Source: a bacterium (GTDB lineage: Bacteria; Cyanobacteriota; Vampirovibrionia; Gastranaerophilales; Gastranaerophilaceae). From it: 64,000 bases of DNA. Both the position numbers and the translations under genes were made by a program. The number at the start of each line of letters is the position of its first letter. The first letter of the stretch is position 1. The notes under the pieces were generated by a model. It searched no databases, was not told the origin of the DNA, and saw only the letters and a list, made by a program, of their open reading frames with translations. The stretch spans positions 1-64,000 of the forward strand of contig JAFXHF010000024.1 in assembly GCA_017536545.1 (NCBI GenBank), in the 5' to 3' direction. This document shows, in pieces, positions 60,022-64,000 of the stretch.

Positions 60022-60918
60022 CTACACCGAAGTTTCTTCAGGTTTGATAATTTTGCGAAGAACTCCAGCGTGTTTTCTCAATTCCAATCGTGCAACATCT
60101 GCATCAACTTTTTTATCTAGCATAACAATCGCTGTTTTAATTTCCCAATCGCACTTCAACAATGAAGCCAAGGCATCACTGTGAGAAACTTTTGCAATTT
60201 GAGAAACGATTCTGATTGCACGATCTTTTAATTTTTCATTGACTGCTTTTAAGTCAATCATAAAGTTTTCATATGTTTTACCAATTTTAATCATAGAACC
60301 AGTAGATAACATGTTTAGAATCATTTTTTGAGCTGTACCAGCTTTCAAACGACTAGAACCTGCAATAACTTCTGGTCCAACTTCGGCACAAATAACATGA
60401 CCAGCTTCTTGAGCTATCAAACCCTTTGAGTTACAAGTAATACCAATTGTAGCCGCACCAACTTCATCAGCTTTTTCCAAAACACCTAATAAATACTTAG
60501 GATTTCCACTTGCTGAAATTACAACACATACGTCTTTGTCAGTTAAAACACTAGCATCCTGTTTGCCAGCATCAATACTATCTTCTGCACCTTCAACAGC
60601 TGAAAACATAGCTTTTTGACCACCTGCAATAATACCTTGAACCATATCAGGCTCAACACTGAAGGTTGGTGGACATTCTGAAGCATCTAGAATACCTAAT
60701 CTACCAGATGTTCCAGCACCAAAATAGAATAATCTTCCGCCTTTTAGAAAGGATTTTGCAATCATATCAATTGCCGTTGCAATTTCAGGAGCAACATCTC
60801 CCACAACTTTTGCAACTATCAAGTCTTCTTCGTTCATTTTACGAACCATATCAATCGTTGATAACAAATCGATATCTTTAGTATTCTCGTTTCTGTACTC
60901 GGTAATCGCTTCTGTCAT
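60022..60918 (-). CDS. murQ: N-acetylmuramic acid 6-phosphate etherase
   Basis: 298 residues. SIS-domain sugar-phosphate lyase: YFGAGTSGRLGILDASECPP, GSSRLKAGTAQKMILN and CVVISASGNPKYLLG. It removes lactate from MurNAc-6-P, recycling peptidoglycan. ATG at 60918 follows AAAGGAG; a TTG two codons upstream is less likely. Murein recycling genes such as anmK are not seen in the window. 16 bp before gpsA. Confidence 0.95.
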   Translation of the reverse strand: MTEAITEYRNENTKDIDLLSTIDMVRKMNEEDLIVAKVVGDVAPEIATAIDMIAKSFLKGGRLFYFGAGTSGRLGILDASECPPTFSVEPDMVQGIIAGGQKAMFSAVEGAEDSIDAGKQDASVLTDKDVCVVISASGNPKYLLGVLEKADEVGAATIGITCNSKGLIAQEAGHVICAEVGPEVIAGSSRLKAGTAQKMILNMLSTGSMIKIGKTYENFMIDLKAVNEKLKDRAIRIVSQIAKVSHSDALASLLKCDWEIKTAIVMLDKKVDADVARLELRKHAGVLRKIIKPEETSV

Positions 60919-60932
60919 ATCCAACTCCTTTC

Positions 60933-60952
60933 CAAAATCTTCCCGGATTTTG
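60933..60952 (-). other. Hairpin between ribH and murQ
   Basis: CAAAATC-TTCCCG-GATTTTG, a perfect 7-bp stem just upstream of the murQ ribosome site. No T-run follows, so it is more likely an RNA-stability or processing element than a terminator. Confidence 0.35.
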
Positions 60953-60954
60953 AA

Positions 60955-61419
60955 CTACACTAATTTAACCAAATTTGCCATTTCAATTGCAGTTTTAGCA
61001 GCATCAGAGCCTTTGTTACCAGCTTTTGTACCAGCTCTTTCAATTGCTTGCTCAATATTATCAGTTGTTAAAACACCAAAGATTACAGGAACACCTGTTT
61101 GTAAACTTACTTGTGCAACTCCTTTAGAAACTTCTGCACAAACATAATCATAATGAGTTGTTGAACCTTTAATTACTGCACCTAATGTAATAATTGCATT
61201 GTATTTGTTTGACTTTGCACATTTTTGAGCAATAACAGGAATTTCAAACGCACCTGGAACTTTTACCACATCAATATTATCAGAAGCTACACCATGTCTT
61301 TTTAATTCATCAATAGCTCCAGCTAATAATTTTGAACCAATAAAATCATTAAATCTTGATACGATAATACAAAATTTATCATCACTTGTTGTGGTTAATT
61401 GTCCTTCGAAAGTTTTCAT
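60955..61419 (-). CDS. ribH: 6,7-dimethyl-8-ribityllumazine synthase
   Basis: 154 residues. [51 protein letters not shown] (catalytic His) and [11 protein letters not shown] are all conserved. Penultimate step of riboflavin synthesis. The other rib genes are absent and there is no FMN riboswitch upstream. Confidence 0.97.
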   Translation of the reverse strand: MKTFEGQLTTTSDDKFCIIVSRFNDFIGSKLLAGAIDELKRHGVASDNIDVVKVPGAFEIPVIAQKCAKSNKYNAIITLGAVIKGSTTHYDYVCAEVSKGVAQVSLQTGVPVIFGVLTTDNIEQAIERAGTKAGNKGSDAAKTAIEMANLVKLV

Positions 61420-61471
61420 CTTACCTACTCCTTAAAAATATCCTTATGTATAGATTTTACAATATACACAG

Positions 61472-62170
61472 TTATTTTACAAGAATAGGACCAAAAATCT
61501 TATAAAAAATATATAATGCAACAAGAATCAGTAAAAACCCGCTTATTTTCATAATAATTTCAGATATTTTATAGAAATTTTTACTTGATTTCAGTTTAGA
61601 AGTTAAAAATCCAGCAAACACAAAAATCAAACCTTGCCCAATTGAAAATAAAAATAGCATGATTACTGCTTGTAAAACATTAGCAGAAATTGATGCAAAT
61701 CCCATAATACTAGCCAATATCGGAGTAGAACAAGGGGTTCCAATTAATGCAAAAACAATCCCTAAAATTAGCGGGTATAAGAAATCATTATTAACAGAAT
61801 TTTGAGGGATTTCTTTAATCAAAACTGGAAGTTCAAAATCAATTATATCAAGAATTTTTAACCCCATAATTAAAATAATTGAAGCGATAATTAATGCAAA
61901 ATATGGGTTCCCAACAAATATCTTACCAGTGATTGCACAAATACCACCAATTATTGAAAAGACTATACCTGTACCAATTACAAAAATAATCATTTGTAAC
62001 AAAGTACGCATAGGTTTTGCTTCAGAAAATCCCCCAATATAACCAATAATCAACGGTAGCATCGACAATGAACACGGTGATAATGATGAGATTAAACCAC
62101 CTAAAAATGATGCTCCAAAAAGCAAATAAATACTTGTCTGATTATTGAATAATTCTGTTAAATTTTCCAT
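61472..62170 (-). CDS. CcdA/DsbD-like transmembrane thiol-disulfide transporter
   Basis: 232 residues, six membrane helices. The first signature LGGLISSLSPCSLSMLPLI and the second GTPCSTPILASIMG contain the redox Cys pair conserved in CcdA/DsbD. It moves electrons from cytoplasmic thioredoxin to the outside. It is translationally coupled (TAATG) to the upstream thioredoxin-like gene, its likely partner. Confidence 0.9.
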   Translation of the reverse strand: MENLTELFNNQTSIYLLFGASFLGGLISSLSPCSLSMLPLIIGYIGGFSEAKPMRTLLQMIIFVIGTGIVFSIIGGICAITGKIFVGNPYFALIIASIILIMGLKILDIIDFELPVLIKEIPQNSVNNDFLYPLILGIVFALIGTPCSTPILASIMGFASISANVLQAVIMLFLFSIGQGLIFVFAGFLTSKLKSSKNFYKISEIIMKISGFLLILVALYIFYKIFGPILVK

Positions 62171-62559
62171 TAATGAAGCCCTTTAATATACTCTTCCATT
62201 TCATCTTTTGGGATAGAATTTTCAATTCGTTTATGAATAGAGCCATCAGAATTTATCATAACAACAGTCGGAACAAGAGTTACATTATGTTTTTTTATCA
62301 AAGCATTTTTCATATCATTACGACTATCAACAATAACTTCTGTATAAACAAATTTATCCTCATATTTTGGTAAGAGCTCTTGGAAAGTTTTTTCAACTTC
62401 TTTACATTCAGCACACATTGTAGAAGAGAATTTAAACACTTGAGGTCTATCCACTGCCTCAGCAATATTTGACTCTCCTTGACTAAAAGTTAAGCCCCAA
62501 AATGCTACCAAAGGTAAAATAAGTATAGCCAAAATTGTAAAAATCGATTTTTTGCTCAT
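62170..62559 (-). CDS. Membrane-anchored thioredoxin-like protein
   Basis: 129 residues. N-terminal membrane anchor or signal (about 5-24, IFTILAILILPLVAFWGLTF), then a thioredoxin fold with the active site CAEC (about 53-56) and the cis-Pro in LVPTVVM. The CxxC is CAEC instead of CGPC. It likely works outside the cytoplasmic membrane, reduced by the neighbouring CcdA-like protein. AAGGAG precedes the ATG. Confidence 0.88.
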   Translation of the reverse strand: MSKKSIFTILAILILPLVAFWGLTFSQGESNIAEAVDRPQVFKFSSTMCAECKEVEKTFQELLPKYEDKFVYTEVIVDSRNDMKNALIKKHNVTLVPTVVMINSDGSIHKRIENSIPKDEMEEYIKGLH

Positions 62560-62652
62560 TGAAATCTCCTTCTTATTTAGTTATACCACATTATTTTTAT
62601 AAGAAGAAATTTTTACAATTATCCAAGTGGAATACTATTTAGTATATTTACC

Positions 62653-63852
62653 TTAAGTATTTAGATTCAACAGTGGTAACGTAACAACTTTACCTTGACT
62701 TATAGCATCACTAATTGCAGTAGATAAAACGCTATCATTAACATAATACATTCTATTAGAGCCGCCAAAAACTTTTGCCAATTCTAACGAACAATCTTTA
62801 TAAACATCTTCAGCAAATTGACCAGCTTTCCTTGCATCCTTCTCTAGAAAATTATTCCAATAACCTTTTCTTGTAATAGTTGTAAACGGATATAATATTC
62901 CCGAAACCTTATTCTTTATAGCATATGACCAATTTTTATAAATAGGAACTTTATCACCATCAGCTCTAAACAAGTTCAAAAATCTTTGAACAAATTGAGA
63001 ACCTTTTTTATGCTGAAACTTATGTCTATACTCATGGTTTATTGTATCAACCAAATCAGCCTTTGTTAGTAACGGAGCATTTGCATCAACTACAACTCTA
63101 CTATTAAAATCTCTATAATAGCCACCACAATTTTTCGTCGGTGCAACAACAAAATCGCCAGCAATACCTTCAACTCGTTGATTCTTTTCAGCTATCCAAC
63201 GAGCGGATTTTGCAAAATCTTCCAAATCATAATTTCTTATAAACAAATATGGATCTCGAGATAAATGTTCAACATCAACACCCATGCCAGTAACTTGAGT
63301 ATCGACAACATGTCCGTCTGGCAATCTTTTCGCATAAGTTTCAAGATATTTTGATCGTCCTTTCGCGGGAACAAATGTTTCATATAATTGATGCTCAAGA
63401 CGTTCTCCGCCACCACCAAAATGTTTTTCAAAAGTGACCTTTGAAGTAACTCGTGAAATTTCATTATCGCCTACATTATATCCAAGCAAATTCAACATTT
63501 CTTCTTTTTCGCTCATAACCATACCACCACGACCAATCTTTTTAGTCTTGACAGTTCTAGTTGAGTCAAAATTAGAATAATCTTTAAGTATTTGCTCTAC
63601 AACCTCACCATTTCGTGTTTCCGAAATTGTTCTATGTAAAAGCTTTCCTTCTGGTGAAATATATGAAGTTATAGTTTTTATAGCTTTACCAAATTCAGTT
63701 TCAACTTTTACAACATCAGAATATATGCTCCCTGAAACATCGATATCTAGAGGAACTTTACACTTCCCAATCATTCGTTCCTTTGAAAGTAAACGACAAC
63801 CGTTTTTAGTATATTTAATTCCATTTTTTACAATAGAACCAACTATAGTCAC
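62653..63852 (-). CDS. Hypothetical protein with HExxH zinc-peptidase motif
   Basis: 399 residues. The first 200 show beta-rich, possibly repetitive character (for example KVETEFGKAIKTITSYI, then KTKKIGRGGMVMS) without a signal peptide. Residues 273-277 are HEYRH, followed by KFQH, and NNFLEKDARKAG (about 333-344) offers the third ligand, as in gluzincin-like HExxH...E domains. The start is GTG at 63852 with AAGG 9 nt upstream. It stands alone; no inhibitor or substrate gene is next to it. Protease activity is inferred from the motif only. Confidence 0.6.
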   Translation of the reverse strand: MTIVGSIVKNGIKYTKNGCRLLSKERMIGKCKVPLDIDVSGSIYSDVVKVETEFGKAIKTITSYISPEGKLLHRTISETRNGEVVEQILKDYSNFDSTRTVKTKKIGRGGMVMSEKEEMLNLLGYNVGDNEISRVTSKVTFEKHFGGGGERLEHQLYETFVPAKGRSKYLETYAKRLPDGHVVDTQVTGMGVDVEHLSRDPYLFIRNYDLEDFAKSARWIAEKNQRVEGIAGDFVVAPTKNCGGYYRDFNSRVVVDANAPLLTKADLVDTINHEYRHKFQHKKGSQFVQRFLNLFRADGDKVPIYKNWSYAIKNKVSGILYPFTTITRKGYWNNFLEKDARKAGQFAEDVYKDCSLELAKVFGGSNRMYYVNDSVLSTAISDAISQGKVVTLPLLNLNT

Positions 63853-64000
63853 AATAAAATACCTTATATTTTCCCCTATATTTATATAAAGTATTTTTAG
63901 TAATAAAAATTGCCCAAATTCGAGAATTTCCTTTTCTTATATGATGTCGAATGAACAAAAAAATGATTAAATCGTATTATTGATATAATGAGGAAATAAT
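63853..64000. other. Gene-free end of the window
   Basis: 148 AT-rich bases upstream of the GTG start of the last gene; a TATAATGAGG sequence near the right edge may be the promoter or ribosome site of a plus-strand gene outside the window. Confidence 0.3.

Noticed and set aside
61420-61471. FMN riboswitch upstream of ribH
   Set aside because: The gap is only about 50 bases with no conserved RFN-element sequence.
1-64000. tRNA genes, CRISPR arrays, insertion sequences
   Set aside because: I found no T-loop type sequences in a cloverleaf context, no regularly spaced repeats and no transposase-like protein.

Overview
The window is one contiguous, AT-rich chromosomal segment with densely packed, mostly housekeeping genes on both strands. 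I see no rRNA, tRNA, CRISPR array, insertion sequence or prophage. The gene set fits a Gram-negative-type, non-photosynthetic relative of cyanobacteria, most likely Gastranaerophilales (Melainabacteria/Vampirovibrionia) from a gut. The reasons are MinCDE, a TolC-type outer-membrane channel, a secretin, MurQ, SpmA/SpmB without other sporulation genes, a prepilin with an AFTLGE cleavage motif, and many lineage-type hypothetical proteins with N/S/Y/P-rich N-termini. The taxonomic call is inference from gene content.

Layout. 0.4-3.9 kb: cobalamin adenosyltransferase, a large TPR protein and an SDR reductase. 4.0-10.1 kb: a GspC/PilP-like, secretin, GspE/PilB and GspF/PilC operon, with a prepilin-like gene at 14.5 kb. 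10.4-14.3 kb: YqeG phosphatase, U32 peptidase-family protein and a MATE exporter. 15.3-15.9 kb: rpmI-rplT behind an apparent attenuator. 16-19.7 kb: efp-accB-accC-folC. 19.8-25.9 kb: purB, hemW and mutS2 (divergent), and an M20 peptidase. 25.9-41.4 kb: two alpha-glucan enzymes (GH77, GH13-like), an acyl-CoA ligase, a GHKL-ATPase/HExxH fusion, TolC, a ferritin-like protein, pnuC, and membrane proteins that exist in split and fused forms. 42.4-50.2 kb: pgk, a TPR-GT41 glycosyltransferase, spmAB, a zinc-ribbon protein and fusA. 50.3-52.3 kb: SDR, secG and an NrtR-like regulator. 52.4-55.8 kb: a transglycosylase with an EF-hand, then minCDE. 55.9-58.0 kb: small proteins, including a tandem family built from one repeated module. 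58.1-63.9 kb: ribH-murQ-gpsA-ricT, a thioredoxin-CcdA pair and a second HExxH protein.

Expression signals show two start modes. Many genes have a clear Shine-Dalgarno. A second group (U32, MATE, purB, hemW, mutS2, the GH13-like gene and the zinc-ribbon gene) has none, and instead carries a -10 box exactly 6 nt before the start codon, which predicts leaderless mRNAs. Most operons end in strong hairpin-U terminators, often shared by convergent genes.

The observations I consider most worth following are the rpmI-rplT attenuator, the GHKL-ATPase/zincin fusion, the leaderless promoter class, a palindrome exactly centred between the hemW and mutS2 promoters, a palindromic repeat inserted in-frame in an SDR gene, the tandem module family at 56-58 kb, and a recurrent N-terminal motif on unrelated proteins.
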